The notes under the pieces: model-generated
Database searches by the model: none
What the model was told of the DNA's origin: nothing
What the model saw: only the letters and a program-made list of their open reading frames with translations
In this document: piece after piece, positions 11,501 through 23,273 of the stretch
Layout of the letters: each line of letters starts with the position of its first letter
Position numbering within the stretch: the stretch's first letter is position 1
Assembly (NCBI GenBank): GCA_016715405.1
Contig: JADKAE010000027.1
Location: 1 to 64,000 of the forward strand
Source of the DNA: Saprospiraceae bacterium
GTDB lineage: Bacteria > Bacteroidota > Bacteroidia > Chitinophagales > Saprospiraceae
DNA length: 64,000 bases
Direction of reading: 5' to 3'
Translations under genes and position numbers: made by a program

Positions 11501-14500
11501 TTTTACGATCGGGACTATCGAGGGAATCTTCTGTCAAAATTTCTCCAAAGGCATCCGTGAAAAGTGTAAAAGGGATTTTATCAACATAGCTGCCAAATAA
11601 TCCCGATAATAGCCCTTTTTTACCTGCGCCAAATGGTTGATCGGTCAACTCAAAACAAATAGCTGTCGCTTTTTCAAGGTCAGTATTGAGTTTTTCTTTT
11701 ATTCTTTTAATTTTTGCTAAAGCGTGTAATGCATTTTTATCAAGTGAATATAAACCATCGGGTTTATTGGCGGCAATTTTAAGGACTGCATCGAGCTCTG
11801 AAATTTGCCAACCCAGATTATGAGCTAATCGGTAAAAACGATGCATTCTGCTGAGAATACCGTTATCAATGTAGGTAATCTTTTCTTCCGTGATTGTTAT
11901 TTCTCCCTCGGTTAGGGGCTTTATTTCTGGGTTTGCATCGAGTACAATATAACGCACTGCGAGTAGATCATGCACTTCATCTCGGGTAAGCCCCGATTTT
12001 TGAAGGAAATTGGTTAGTTTAAAAGGATATTCCCAATTCCGGTTTATCCAAGCGCTATTTATTCTTGGGTTGGTCTCGGTTATAAATCGCCCTTCTTCTT
12101 GCGAAATCCCCAATTCTTCATAAGCAGCCCGGTAGCCTGCCGAATCGAATATCCTATAAATATCTGCCAAAGGGGTTTCCAAAATGGCTCAAGTACGAAC
12201 GCAGCTCTTCCAAGGGTATATTAACGGGTAGTTCTTTGAAATTCAGGAGGTGTTTTCGCTTATTTTTTTGTGCAGGTGATCCTCATGCTGAACTAATTTC
12301 AAAATTTCCTTCAGTTGATGTTTCAAGACATCGTTCACAATCTCAATATAAGGTATCTGTTGATTGGTATTTTCGGGAGTTAATTCCAATTTCCATAGAT
12401 CGCCTCTGCGTTTTTGAAGCCCCAATTGTTGATCATTGTACTCTTCATCACCAACATGAACTTCAATAAACCTCATTAAATCCACAAAATAGGCTGCGGG
12501 ACTGTACATCGATCGGCTGTGTTCACATTTGCCATAGTTCAAACTGCCGAAGAGTTCCTCCAATCCGGGCACATTCACCAACTCTTCAACATCTATGGTG
12601 GCAGGTGGAATTACCCTTGGATAATAGGTAGCAGGCGTTTCCAGTTGAACATTAGCATTAGCGGCCACTACCTGCCTGTAGTTTTCAAGTAATTTGGCGC
12701 TTTGCACCAAAATGCCTTCGGCATAATTGACGATGCGTGTGGCATCATCCACACTAATACCACTTTTTCCGGCAAGCCTTTCAGGAGAATTACTAACAAT
12801 TGCTACGCTGTTATCCAGGTTGTTTTCAAGCAATCGAGTTGCGATATCCGTTGTTGATGATGTGTTCTCTGGATCCGTCAGATTGTCCTGCAACCAATCT
12901 TCTAAAATTATATCATCGCCCTGATTGATTCCCCATTTTTTGGTAGCCTCATACAAAGTTCCCTGCGGGCGTGCTGCTCGTGCATATTGACCAACTCTTG
13001 CAATAGATTGCAGTTGTTTGAAGGTATTGGTGCGGTCGGCTTCCTTAATATTGCCCCAGTTCCAGAACTTAATTTTATCTTTTGCCGCAAACACATCTTT
13101 AGTCAAATTGACCTCCGGATTTTTTTCAAGAAAACCCGATAGTAATTTGATTTCTTTTTGAATGGCTTCCTTTTTTTTCGCTAATGTCAGTTTTGAATCG
13201 CTGGTAACCGTTTTGCCTCCCATATACTTAAAGGCATTGCCCCATTTCTGGGCATCTTTCGTGGTTTTGATCTGCCCATCCACCCCTTTAGTCAAACTCA
13301 TGAGTAAATGTTCCTGTGGATATCGGTCTTCCCAAATCCATTTCAGCAATTGAGCGGCGCGGTCAATTTTGGGCAGCGGATCGTCTTTTTGATTTTTATT
13401 GTAACTTGTAATCAGATCTTTCCATTGCATAAGGTTAAGCCCGATATAATCTTCGGGTTTCTTTTGCCTTCCTGAATTAAAAAAGCAGTCAAACCCAAAT
13501 GTTGCTTGGTCAGTTGCGAGAATGCAACAACTTGGCTAATTTTGTCGCGCTCGCCGGTTTTAAAGACATTTTCTGCTTCGAGTTCCTTCCAATTGTCCTC
13601 TGTTAAGGTGTCCAATGTCCATTTTTTCTTCATCAAAGTAGTGGTCGCCTTTGTGTCGCTACCCGCAATGCGTAAAATCTCGTAGTTTTTTGTACGCTGT
13701 AATTCCTGACTGAAATAGGGGTGCTTATCAATAGATTGTTCTAATTGCAAGGCTTTGCCCAAGGTGGGCAATTGTTTGTTTTTTACATCAGAGTTATTGA
13801 TGATGGTTTGCAGTTCGGTATATAAATCGTCATCTTCTGCCAGGCTGGGCAATACCTCCTTTTCTAAATAATCAGCTACGGTGTTGTTGATATAAGCATC
13901 GGAAAAATCCAAAGGCATCACGCGGATAGCTGCCTGCAATCGCGGACTCATCTCTGCGACCTCCGACAACAACAGATTGCGCAAAGGGTTTACTAAATAT
14001 TGCTTAATATCGGCTTGTGTCTCTGTGTCTAATTGCCTGATGGTCAGCTTTTTTTGTTTTAAAAGTACGGGACGTACCTGTGGAAAGGGTTTAACCGGCT
14101 TACTAGGCACAGGTACAAGAGGCGACAAAAAAGGCTTTGTGACCAGATTGACAACATTGGTATCAATACTGTATCGGCGATTATCGCCCGATTCTGCCAC
14201 TTTCCCTGACTTGCCTTTTATCTGGAAGTCCCAATAGCCTTTATTGTAAAAAAGCAATATAAGGCACATTAAAATAACCGAATTTATCCGTTTTGCAAAC
14301 ACCTATCGGAACAGGCGTTGAGTTCAGCAAGTCTTCTGAGTACTTTACAGTTACTTCAGCCTCTATGACAGCATCCCCCTCAGTATCCAGTACCTGTCCC
14401 TCCAATTTTTCCGAAGCATACCACCGCGTCAGTTTGGGTGAATCTATTTCTAGTTTGAGCGTTTTGTCCCCTCGAACATCTGGTTGCCAAAGCAAATTGC

Positions 14501-14731
14501 CTTCACTGCTATCCATAAGCAAATCTTGCCCATGAAAGACCTTAAAATAGACTTTTTGCCCGCCATGGATTTTAACTCATCAGCGGTTGGGGTATATTCC
14601 GCCACACCAACTGCTTTGGAAAGCAGGGTTTTCCAAATTTTTTCTTCACCTTGAATAATTCCCTGAATGCGAAGTGCCGGAACACCTTGCTGGGTGTTTT
14701 TTACGCTGATTTGAATATTCAGATTTGCCAT
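5598..14731 (-). CDS. Tc toxin subunit A (TcA), frameshifted
   Basis: TcA subunits form the pentameric pore/needle that injects the TcC effector. Joined, this one is about 3,040 residues, longer than the usual ~2,500. From the N-terminus: MANLNIQISVKN, a transthyretin/carboxypeptidase-regulatory-like segment (GQVLDTEGDAVIEAEVTVKY, about 14.3-14.4 kb), a helical region, the VRP1-type signature LFGSLNYGKCEHSRSMYSP (about 12.5 kb), the neuraminidase/ABC-toxin region with NYRVWEANRKVFLYPENYLE (about 9.8 kb), YYEELFLHIPFTIA and AQWWYHRIFDPF (about 8.3 kb), a coiled-coil region (about 7 kb) and the TcB-binding C-terminus with ISDVILHISYNAKDG (about 6.2 kb). Open stretches are 14731-14450, 14522-14241, 14302-13412, 13430-12243, 12182-11076, 11202-9277, 9084-8431 and 8208-5788. 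Past 5788 another frame continues sensibly to TGA 5598-5600 (ending DMYLIIPYTLNLPV). The identity is secure; whether it is intact in the cell depends on the indels being artefacts. Confidence 0.88.
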
Positions 14732-14750
14732 GGCAAAAGATTTTCTTTAG

Positions 14751-14915
14751 TTACTGTATTGAGCAGTATCTGCCTGCATACGTTAAACCTGTCTTGTTGT
14801 CCTCCCTTCTCTTCCACTCCTTGTCAAAGAACTGAACGTGTGCGTTAGCAGCATCATCCAATTCTCCTTCAAGGATGAGTTGGCGGACTTGTTCGGATAT
14901 TTGTTGTGTGGTCAT
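14751..14915 (-). CDS. Small ORF, 54 aa, between META lipoprotein and TcA
   Basis: A 54-residue ORF (ATG at 14915, TAA at 14751-14753) starting MTTQQISEQVRQLILEGE and ending GRYCSIQ. It begins 10 bases after the lipoprotein gene and stops 19 bases before TcA, so it sits inside the toxin operon. The N-terminal amphipathic segment EQVRQLILEGELDDA vaguely resembles the short helical adaptor domains found on bacterial effector-associated proteins, but it is too short for a firm call and may be the stub of a longer gene. Support is position and tight spacing only. Confidence 0.4.
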   Translation of the reverse strand: MTTQQISEQVRQLILEGELDDAANAHVQFFDKEWKRREDNKTGLTYAGRYCSIQ

Positions 14916-14924
14916 CGTTTATTC

Positions 14925-15371
14925 CTATTTTTTCCGATACACCAGCACCCCCTTCGCAGGCGTGCTCAGTTTCAATTCCGAATCGGTTACTTCATATGTT
15001 GCCACGTCCCGAATCAGGTCATTTATAGCCCCCGACTGCACCATGATAAGACTATCCCCACAATACATGAAGGTGTGACGAATGCTATCGAAGCTAATTT
15101 CGCAATCTGCCCCGAGTTTGTACACTCCGCCGAAGCCATTGCACCCGTCGTTTCCTCCAAACTGCCCTTTCCCGTCCAATTGCAGCACCGGTTCTTTAGC
15201 CAATGGATTACTCATTATTACTGCTTTCATTGCCGTTTCCGGCCCATACTTTTCCAGCACCCAGGTTTTGTTGAAGAGTTTGGATTGGTCGCATTGGCAG
15301 GCGGTAAGCCCAAGAATCGCCGCCACGGCCAGCGTGGATAGAAAAATGAAGGATAATTTTGCGTTTTTCAT
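14925..15371 (-). CDS. META/HslJ-domain lipoprotein
   Basis: 148 residues from the chosen ATG at 15371; an upstream in-frame ATG at 15404 would add 11 residues before a normal lipoprotein signal. The signal is MKNAKLSFIFLSTLAVAA followed by lipobox LTAC, so the mature protein should be lipidated on Cys. The rest matches the META (HslJ) fold: W-V-L near the start, GGNDGCNGFGGVY, a middle segment with FMYCGDS, and the terminal KGVLVYRKK strand. HslJ-type proteins are envelope or stress lipoproteins of uncertain mechanism. The gene lies in the same orientation between the TcB/C and TcA genes with short gaps, so it is probably co-transcribed. A META lipoprotein inside a Tc operon is unusual. Confidence 0.75.
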   Translation of the reverse strand: MKNAKLSFIFLSTLAVAAILGLTACQCDQSKLFNKTWVLEKYGPETAMKAVIMSNPLAKEPVLQLDGKGQFGGNDGCNGFGGVYKLGADCEISFDSIRHTFMYCGDSLIMVQSGAINDLIRDVATYEVTDSELKLSTPAKGVLVYRKK

Positions 15372-15481
15372 GACGGTGTGTTTTATTTTTTTGCTGACAG
15401 GCACTATTGCCGGGCAGTAGTTTTAGTGAGAGGCTTAAAATAAATATCGAATAATACTGCACACCTACTTAAATGAAAAAG

Positions 15482-18400
15482 TCAATTTAATAAATATCTA
15501 ATCATATTTAATTCGAAAATAACTTGAGCCGGTTCATTTGAAGGTTCTCCTAAATCCAATCCTTCAAAGTCATATTTATCAGCCTCAACATTCGTCAAAT
15601 CAATGAAATAGTCGTTTTCTCCTAAATCTAATCCTTCAAAGTCATATTTATCAGCCTCAACATTCGTCAAATCAATGAAATAATTAGTTTTTTCAATTGA
15701 CATGGTGAATTTTACAAAATATAAAATTGTTCCACTATTGCCATTGTAAAGCGCAACCATCGAATCATACCATTTATTAGGAACAAAACTATTTGAAGTA
15801 TTAAAAAAATCATCAATTGCATCATCTACAAGATCATTACAATTATTAATAACTATACCCCATGGATCCATTATTTCAATACTAGCACTTTGTAGAATAG
15901 CTTTGTCTGCTTCTTTGCTAGTTTTAAGTTCTAATCCTTCTTCATACCTTGGAGTGCCCTTAATTGTTACGTATTCAGTTATTTCCTTATAGACGTCTTC
16001 GCTTGCAATTTCATTTTCTGTTTTTCCATTATCTAACAATTGATTGTATTCTTTGACTTTATTTAATTGGTATTTGAAAAAAGAACTTGGGCTGTCAAAA
16101 TCCTGAACGTGATTCCAGTGTCGCTTATTTGTTTCCCAATCTTTAAAATTATCAAACATTACTTCTGGCCAACCAGGTGGCTTTCCCTCAATGGTAACTC
16201 CATTTTTTGAAAAATACCTCCAATTTCCATTCTCCAACTGGACAAGTATAGCAGAATGGCCTTTACCTTCAGCGCCTGTTCTTGCGGCAAGGATTATAAT
16301 ATTATGACCACTTGGGTCGGTGTAAATTATTGGATTACTACTAAGAAACAAATATAGATTTGTACTTTTTATATCAAAATTGTCATCACAACTCCCCCAC
16401 CTCCCCAACCACCCCAAATAATACCTCGCCGTATGGTACGCCAACCCCGTCTCCTCATCCCGTTCCATCCCCGTATACCGATACCGCTTAGCTGCCGCCT
16501 TGATATCCGAGTTCACCGCATGATAAGCCGTCGTCCCATACGGGTGGTATTCCTCATAAGTTATAATCTCTGCCCCCTGGTCCATCTCCACACAGGAAGA
16601 GCCTAAGTGGTTGCTGTATTGGTAGCGGAATAAAGTATTCGGGCCTTTATCATCGGGTGTAACCAATACATCTTCCACCAGCAACACCCGCTGCTCCCCT
16701 TCAAACAGGTGCAGGGTTTCTATTTCTTCCACCAACTTCTTACCTTCAAAACGCCGGTACCATTCCAGCCCGCCCAGGTACCAGCGTTCTTCGTGGGTAT
16801 TGTCCTTGCGTGTAATCACCTTGCGGCAGCGCTGCTTGTCGGCGGCATATTGGTACCAAGTCATGTTGGTATCACCCAAGTCCACGGAGTGGATCATATC
16901 GCGGTAGTCCCAACGGGTAAATTTTTATCCCCAACATTGGAGAAATTGAGCATGGAGCCGTGGGTATCGTAGTGGTATTTTACTTCCAGCGTCGGCTTGT
17001 CGGGATAAAGCTCGTATGCACCCGGATCGCCCACTTGGGGGGCTAGGAGGCGGTTGCTGTGTTTGGCGTAGTGGTAGTACCGCGTCCAGCGTTCTTCGAG
17101 TTTCCGTAATCCGGCCTTGTGGCGCATGCGCAGGATATTGCCTACGCTGTCGTAGGTACAATATTGGGTGTAATCGCGCAATACCAGTTCGCCAATCGGG
17201 ACCGCATCTTCTGGTTTTGGGCCGGGTGCTTTGTTGTCCAACGCGTTATTTTCACGTCCTGTCGCGCTGATCAACTGGTATTGGGCGTCGTATTCGTACA
17301 GGCTGCTGGCGTTTATCTCCTGGTTGTTGTAAAACTTGGTTTTTATCGCCTCATCGCTTATTTCGGTAATGTTGCCCGAAGGGTCATAAGTGTAGTACAG
17401 GTCTTGCGCAATGGTTGAATCTTTCAGAATAGCATCTTCTTCCTGGATAGACCGGGTAGTGCGCAGTTGAATCAGCCGGAAATTTTTAGTATCATACGTA
17501 TAGCGCGTGGTAGTACCGTTGCCGTAACGAATGCATTGTTTTTGGCCTTTGGGGTCGTAAGTAAGGCCGAAAATGGCGGTTGTTTTACTACCGCCGGAAT
17601 AGCCATTTTCTTCTTTCTTAGCGCCCAAGATCAAATCTTCACCCGCGAGCAGGCCGCGCTCGTTGTATTTCGGCTCATACACGGCCACGCGGCGGGCGCC
17701 TTCGTTGCGGTGCCAGTTGTATTGCCGGGTCATACGGTTGAGGGCGTCGTATTCAGTGCATTGGGTGAATACTTCACTTTCCAGTGCAGCGGTAGTTGAG
17801 TCGGGAGACCAGTCTATTACCGATGCCTCGAATTTTCTGGCCAATTGTCGGCTTTGTTCCAGCAGGTTGCCTCTAAAATCAAAGCGCAGGTTGATGATCA
17901 AGCCGCTGGGGTCATAGTGTTGCCAGATTTGTCCGCGCAGGTTTTTATCGTCGGCATCGTCCGGGCATTTTTCCCCGTATATAGTCTGCTCTATGAGTTG
18001 CCAAGGGCCGTCGCTTATGCGCAGGTATTGATCCTTTGGTCGGCGCAGTTCGTCGTAGGTGTTGTGGTAAATGCGTCGCTCCTCCATGGCTTCGCCGTTC
18101 TCCCAACGCTCGTTCACATCCCATGAGTAGAGGGCTTGCCCTGCCGTGTCGGGCAGCATCCAGCGGTCGCCGGCGTCCATGCTGTGCTGGTAGAGCAGGT
18201 TGCCGGCTAAGTCGTAGGCCGGGCAAAAATCTTGCAGCGGGTCGGCACCTGCTACGGCGGGTAAAGTGTAGCGCATCACCACATTGCCCCGCGCATCCTG
18301 TATCCAGAGGGCTTTCCCTTCGGTGTCGAGGCGGGTGTAGGTCAGGTATTTTTTATCTTCCCAAGGGCCATGCTCGCCAGGGCAACGATTGTGCGCCACC

Positions 18401-21400
18401 GCCAGCACCTCACGGCCCAGGCTGTCTAGGTGAACGACGGCTGGTGTGTCTTTATGCTTTGCTGCCAACTGCGCAGCGCGTTGCATTTCAGGCGTGGCAT
18501 CAGCATCTGTGTGATAGATGTACCAGGTGTTGCCCGGCTTCCAAAACGGTATCGTTGGCATCAAAAGCACGGGTAAACCAGGGCGAAAACTCCACCCGGC
18601 TGAGCGTGCCGTCCGGCATTTCCACCCGTACCTGGCGGCCTGGGGCGTCGTAATAAAGGATGAGCGTCACGCCAACGGCCTCTGGCTCTTCAAAGCGGAT
18701 TAGGCCCCTTCCTTACTGAAATACGGCTCGTATTGTTTGACTGGTTTGCCTTTGTTGTTCAGCACGGTCAACCCGCTGGCAATCCAGCGGAGCATCTTAC
18801 TCCCCTCTCCTTCAGGGGAGGGGTTGGGGGTGGGGTCCGGCTCGGCCTGTATTTTTTTCACCAATACGGCCCCCATGCCGTCGCTGTATTCAAAGGCGGC
18901 TTGCAAGGGGCTGCTTTCACCCTCTGCCAATTGCGCCACGTGTTTTTCCTGCACCAAGCCGGCGGCACAGGCGGGGTGGCTTTCATCGCCAAAGTAATAG
19001 AGGTGGCGGGCAGTGGCGTTGCCCAGAAAAGTGCGGGCTTTATCCAAGTCGTATTCGCCGGTGAAAAAATCAATCAGTTCGGCTTCGCTTATATCCGTAG
19101 AAATGCCTTCCAGATTATCGCCTTCTGTGCCTTTACCCTTCACGGCTACCGCCGCGGGCATACCCAACGTATCAAAACAAACCTCGCTGTAATTGTCGTT
19201 GATATCCTGCATTTCCAGAGGCGCCAGCACCCGGAAATCGAATTTTGTGACCGATACGTTATTGTTGGCCGGGTCAGTACTTGTTTTAATGTACAGATCG
19301 TAGTCGTCAAAAGTCAGCGTGGTTACATTGCCGAAGGGATCGGTGTAGCGCTCGGGTAGGTAAAAATGGTCGGCGGCATCGGGTTGGAATCCGGCCCTAC
19401 CGGAGCTTATCCACCAAAGGCCCGGTTCTTCATGAAATGGTGGTAGCCGCCTTCTGCCAGTACCCGTTGGAGCATGTCGCCATAAACTTCATCTGCTGCT
19501 TGTAATGAAGGCAATTTATCGCCCAAAATGGCGCTCAGCAGGTCATTGGTCAGGGCTAATTTGTAGGTTTCGTAGGGTAAAGCTAATGAGCCTGAATCGA
19601 AGAGTGGAAGTGGATCCTTTAAGTTTTCATTAAAATACAAGATACGGACGTGCTCAACGAGGCGTTTTTGGGTTTTAGACAGGTCCGGGCGTTTGTGGTA
19701 ATCCAGGTTTTCGACTGCATCCCCAACAGTCTGATGCACCTCACTCAGACGATACTTCCTAAAATCCCCAATCGTAAAAGATGGCAAGTCAAATCCTATT
19801 CCTGTCAATTCATACGTGAGCACTTCGAAAGGAAGCGGCAGTCGGTAGCAGTTATCATCGTCTTTTTCTTTGGTGTAACGATTTTCGGTATAAGCAATGT
19901 GATGGACGCTTTGTATGCCGCTTCGTTGGATAAATTCCTTTGCCTCGCCATCCTCCATTTTTGCAATAGCCGCCTGATTTCGGGCATACGCTACTGCTAC
20001 CGATTGTAAAGGTTGGCCCCACTTATCAAAATTCAGATTCAGGGTATGCGCAATACGAGGGTCTAAAATCTTGGGTTCGCCCTCAGATTCACTTGCATAA
20101 GCACGCAAATCCAATTCGTATTGGTAGGTAATCGCCTCGCTTTCGCCAACCAAAAATACGGCGTGCTGGTTTTGCCCTTTGGGGTGTAGGCAACGGATCC
20201 AGCAATTGTGGAACGCCGTGGAAAAGAGTTTCACCGGGCGTTGCTCGCCCTGCTGCAGGGCATCCACATCCAGCTCGTACACTTCCTGCCGCAGGGTCAT
20301 GCCCTTGCAGGCGCGCAAGGCTTCGCGCCATTCGTCGGCTGTGAGGTTTTCATTCTCGATGTCCGGTTCGGGCAGTTCCAATTCTGTAAAATCTTCGATT
20401 TTCGGCTGGAAATACTCTTCCCGGAAGTGCGATAAAATCCGCTCCCGCCCCATGAAGGCGCCCGTGTGGAACCAGGTGACGGTTTTCACCGGCGGTTGAT
20501 ACAGCGTTTTATCATCGGTGATGTAAGGACTGGCACTATTGCCCTCGGCAAATTTCCCAAAATCCTCCACATCTACTTGTTCCACCCGCCCAAAGCCGCG
20601 AAACTCGCGTTCAGGGTGGTCATAGTAGCCGTGGTGGTAACTGTAGGTATTGGCAAAGGTGGATTTACGCCACTGGTCGGTCACCGTCACCTTGCTCACC
20701 ACCTGTACCGGGAAGGGCAGTTTGGTGATCCAGGGTTTACCGGCTTTTTTGTCTTCGAGGTAATAGTGGGTAGAGCTTTTGTACGTCCACTCTACTTTTT
20801 TGCCAAAATTATTGCGGTAGCTCTTCAGAATATGCGGTTTTTGACCGCTCATCAGGTCAATATAGCGCAGCGGTTCACCCGCATTGGCCGGCAGGGGCGA
20901 CGACCACACGATGCAGGAAGTGCCATTGCCCAGCAGGTCGGTCACCGTCACGGTATTGGGCTGGGCGGTATCGGGGAACGGACTGATGTCGCAAGGCTCG
21001 CTCCAGGCGTTGCCGCTCAGATTGAGCCAGGCGAGAAACTGATTTTTGCCGAGGTAAATAATGTCGGTGGCTCCGGTGCCGCTAATATCGGCGAGTTGCA
21101 GATAGGCGGGGTTGAACTGATCGGGGTGGTCGAACCAGGGCGCTTTGTCCATGTTCACTTTTGCCCCAAAACGCCCGTAGCCAAGGTTGGGCCAGTAGCA
21201 GACCTGTCCGTTGCGGATGCGCACAATGTCGGTGAGCCCGTCGCCGCTCATATCGGCCAGATAAATGCTCTGGGTGCTGTCGGCAAATACAATGGCCGGG
21301 CCTTGCTCCTCGTCGAAAGGCTTGGGCGCCAGTTCAGGCGCATCGTAGCCCAGCGTGCCGGCGGAAGGGTACCAGGTAAAGACGTTTTCTTCGGTGACGA

Positions 21401-23099
21401 CAATCTCCGGCTGCCCGTCGCCATTGAGGTCGAGCAGGCGGGTATTGGGATCGCGGAGGTTGAGGTTGGGGATTTGCGCAAAAGCTTGGAAAGATTCCCA
21501 GTTGTTATCCTCCGTCAATTCAAAATAGCCGTGCAAACCGCGGCTATTGACCACGACCTGCTTACGACCATCCGCTGCGAGGTCTTGTAGTTGCAAAACG
21601 CCGTTGGACAGTCCGAGGAAAGAGGGCTTGGGAATGACCGGTTTGGCTGCCGTAAAATGGCCACCGCCTGAGTTTTCTTTGTAAAACCAGCCGTTGCCCT
21701 GCTCGGTGAGAATGCCGGCGATGCCTTCGTTGTAGAGATCCACCCATTGGTAGCCGGAGCTGAGTCCTGCCGGGGCGTTGGCTGTATCTTCCGGGGCTAC
21801 ACTGTGGATTTCCCTGCTCCAGCACAGTTCCTGGTATTCAAATTCAAGTAGAGGCAGGCTTTTGAACCGATAGCTGTTGGCGTCTTTTCTGACGTAGCTG
21901 CACTGCCTGGCGGCGACCAAATAGGTTACTTCGAGTTTATCGCCTTGTTCCGGCGCTACCTCTAAAGATGAACCGCGATATTCGAGATCAAGCGAACGCA
22001 CCAAGCAGGGTTCTCTTCCCAATTCATCAAAGTGGTGAAACATCAACACCCGGCGGCAAAGTCGCGCGGTGCGGATTTCAAAGCCGCTGCGATAGGTAGA
22101 AAAAGCATCGTGGCGAATAGACCAGGGATTGATTTCTGCGTAGTTCACGGAGGCCGTTCCCTGTATATCGGTAGGCAAATAGCCGTGTTCGCCGTAATCC
22201 AGCACCATTTCCATCAGGAAATCGGAGGTCAAGGGATTTTGTGGGTTGTGGTTATGGTCGGTTTAAAAAGACGCTTTGTTGGTGTAATAAACGCGTTTCA
22301 AATACCGGTTCACGAAACGCGGGGCGCCATTGGCATCAAAGCGGTTTTTATCTTGCAATGCAGTGCCGTATCCTTTGCCGTCTTCTGCTTTAAATTCATA
22401 CAAAACGTAATTCCCTTTGTCGTCGAAACTCAGTTCCGGCAGCCATTGGAAAACGCGGTCGGGATTTTCGGGGTCACCAATGCGGTAGTCCGCGCTTTTC
22501 CCGAAAAAGGTCACGACGTTATCACGGGTGGTCACTTTCCACCACATGCCGTGGTCTGGATGTGTTATTTTTTCAATTTTGGAAAATCCGCCTTCGATGC
22601 GCGGCCGGTAGCGAAGAATTTTGTATTCAGGGTTGTCTGGTTTTTCATCTGCAGGGCCTTTTTCCACAAACGGCACTAAATCCTCAACGCCCGAAAACAT
22701 AAACGTATCGCTTTCTTCCGTATCGCGGTAGCGCGGCAGTTTTTTGTCCGTTTTGCGCTGAATAGAGGGGAAGCTTAAATCCCAGCCGAGGCCAAAAAGG
22801 CCATTGCCTGCGCCGGAGTTGTAACCTAAGGAAATAGCCGGCATAAAGCCGTTGCGCCCCGGTGAAAATGGCAAGGGCAGACTCAGTGAAGCCGTTCCGT
22901 TTGCGGCATTCACTTCAAATTTTTCATCAATGCCTTTGATGGCGCCGCCGCCTTTGGGAAGAGATATCTGAGGTATTTCGATGGCAAATTTAGAGGCGCG
23001 CTCCTGATTGGGAGTGTCTGATCCTCCAGATGATCGGTTTTTATCGGGAGGGGGATTTTTCAGACGATCTTGTTGCATAATCTTTAGCCGAAGCGACAT
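15482..23099 (-). CDS. Tc toxin TcB-TcC fusion (SpvB + RHS cocoon + C-terminal effector), frameshifted
   Basis: About 2,540 residues. N-terminus: SpvB domain (GTASLSLPLPFSPGRNG, SLGYNSGAGNGLFGLGWDLS; 22.7-22.9 kb). Middle: FG-GAP/beta-propeller and TcdB-mid regions (LLDLNGDGQPEIVVTEENVF, YLADMSGDGLTDIVRIRNG; 21.2-21.5 kb). Then RHS/YD repeats (TYDPKGQKQCIRYGNGTTTR) and the RHS core RYRYTGMERDEETGLAYH (about 16.5 kb), followed by a ~270-residue variable C-terminus. TcB and TcC are therefore one chain; the shell encloses the effector and docks on TcA. Open stretches are 23156-22263, 22232-19407, 19230-18700, 18570-16894 and 16897-15482. The first two are in the same frame, separated by a TAA in a T5A3 tract; the others need single-base shifts. 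In-frame starts are ATG 23099 (chosen) and 23078. The effector part is markedly AT-rich compared with the GC-rich RHS shell. Confidence 0.87.
15545..15682 (-). repeat. 66-bp near-exact tandem repeat (period 72 bp) in effector tail
   Basis: Copies at 15545-15610 and 15617-15682 differ at one base and lie 72 bases apart. They encode two 24-residue units of the form YFIDLTNVEADKYDFEGLDL near the C-terminus of the TcC effector. The unit is acidic and ends in GE; only a short hydrophobic end (VIFELNMIRYLLN) follows. Confidence 0.85.
18799..18838. repeat. GC-rich palindromic element inserted in frame in the TcB/C coding sequence
   Basis: The plus strand reads TCCCCTCTCCTTCAGGGGAG then GGGTTGGGGGTGGGG, a small hairpin (CCCCT/AGGGG core). 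On the coding strand it gives the proline/glycine-rich peptide PTPNPSPEGEGS inside an otherwise globular region. This resembles the widespread intergenic palindromes that occasionally enter genes in frame. Confidence 0.6.
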
Positions 23100-23273
23100 C
23101 CTGAAATGCCTGATCTGCAATAAAACTATTCGCCTTGTGCACGGCAAGCCATGCACACCTGATTGCCTTACGGCGCCTGCAAGATCAAAGGGGTGCCGGT
23201 TCGAACATAGGGAAATACGCCGGGTTTTGCGTCATTCAAACCACCTGTAATTTACCTCCTTCTCTTTTATCAA

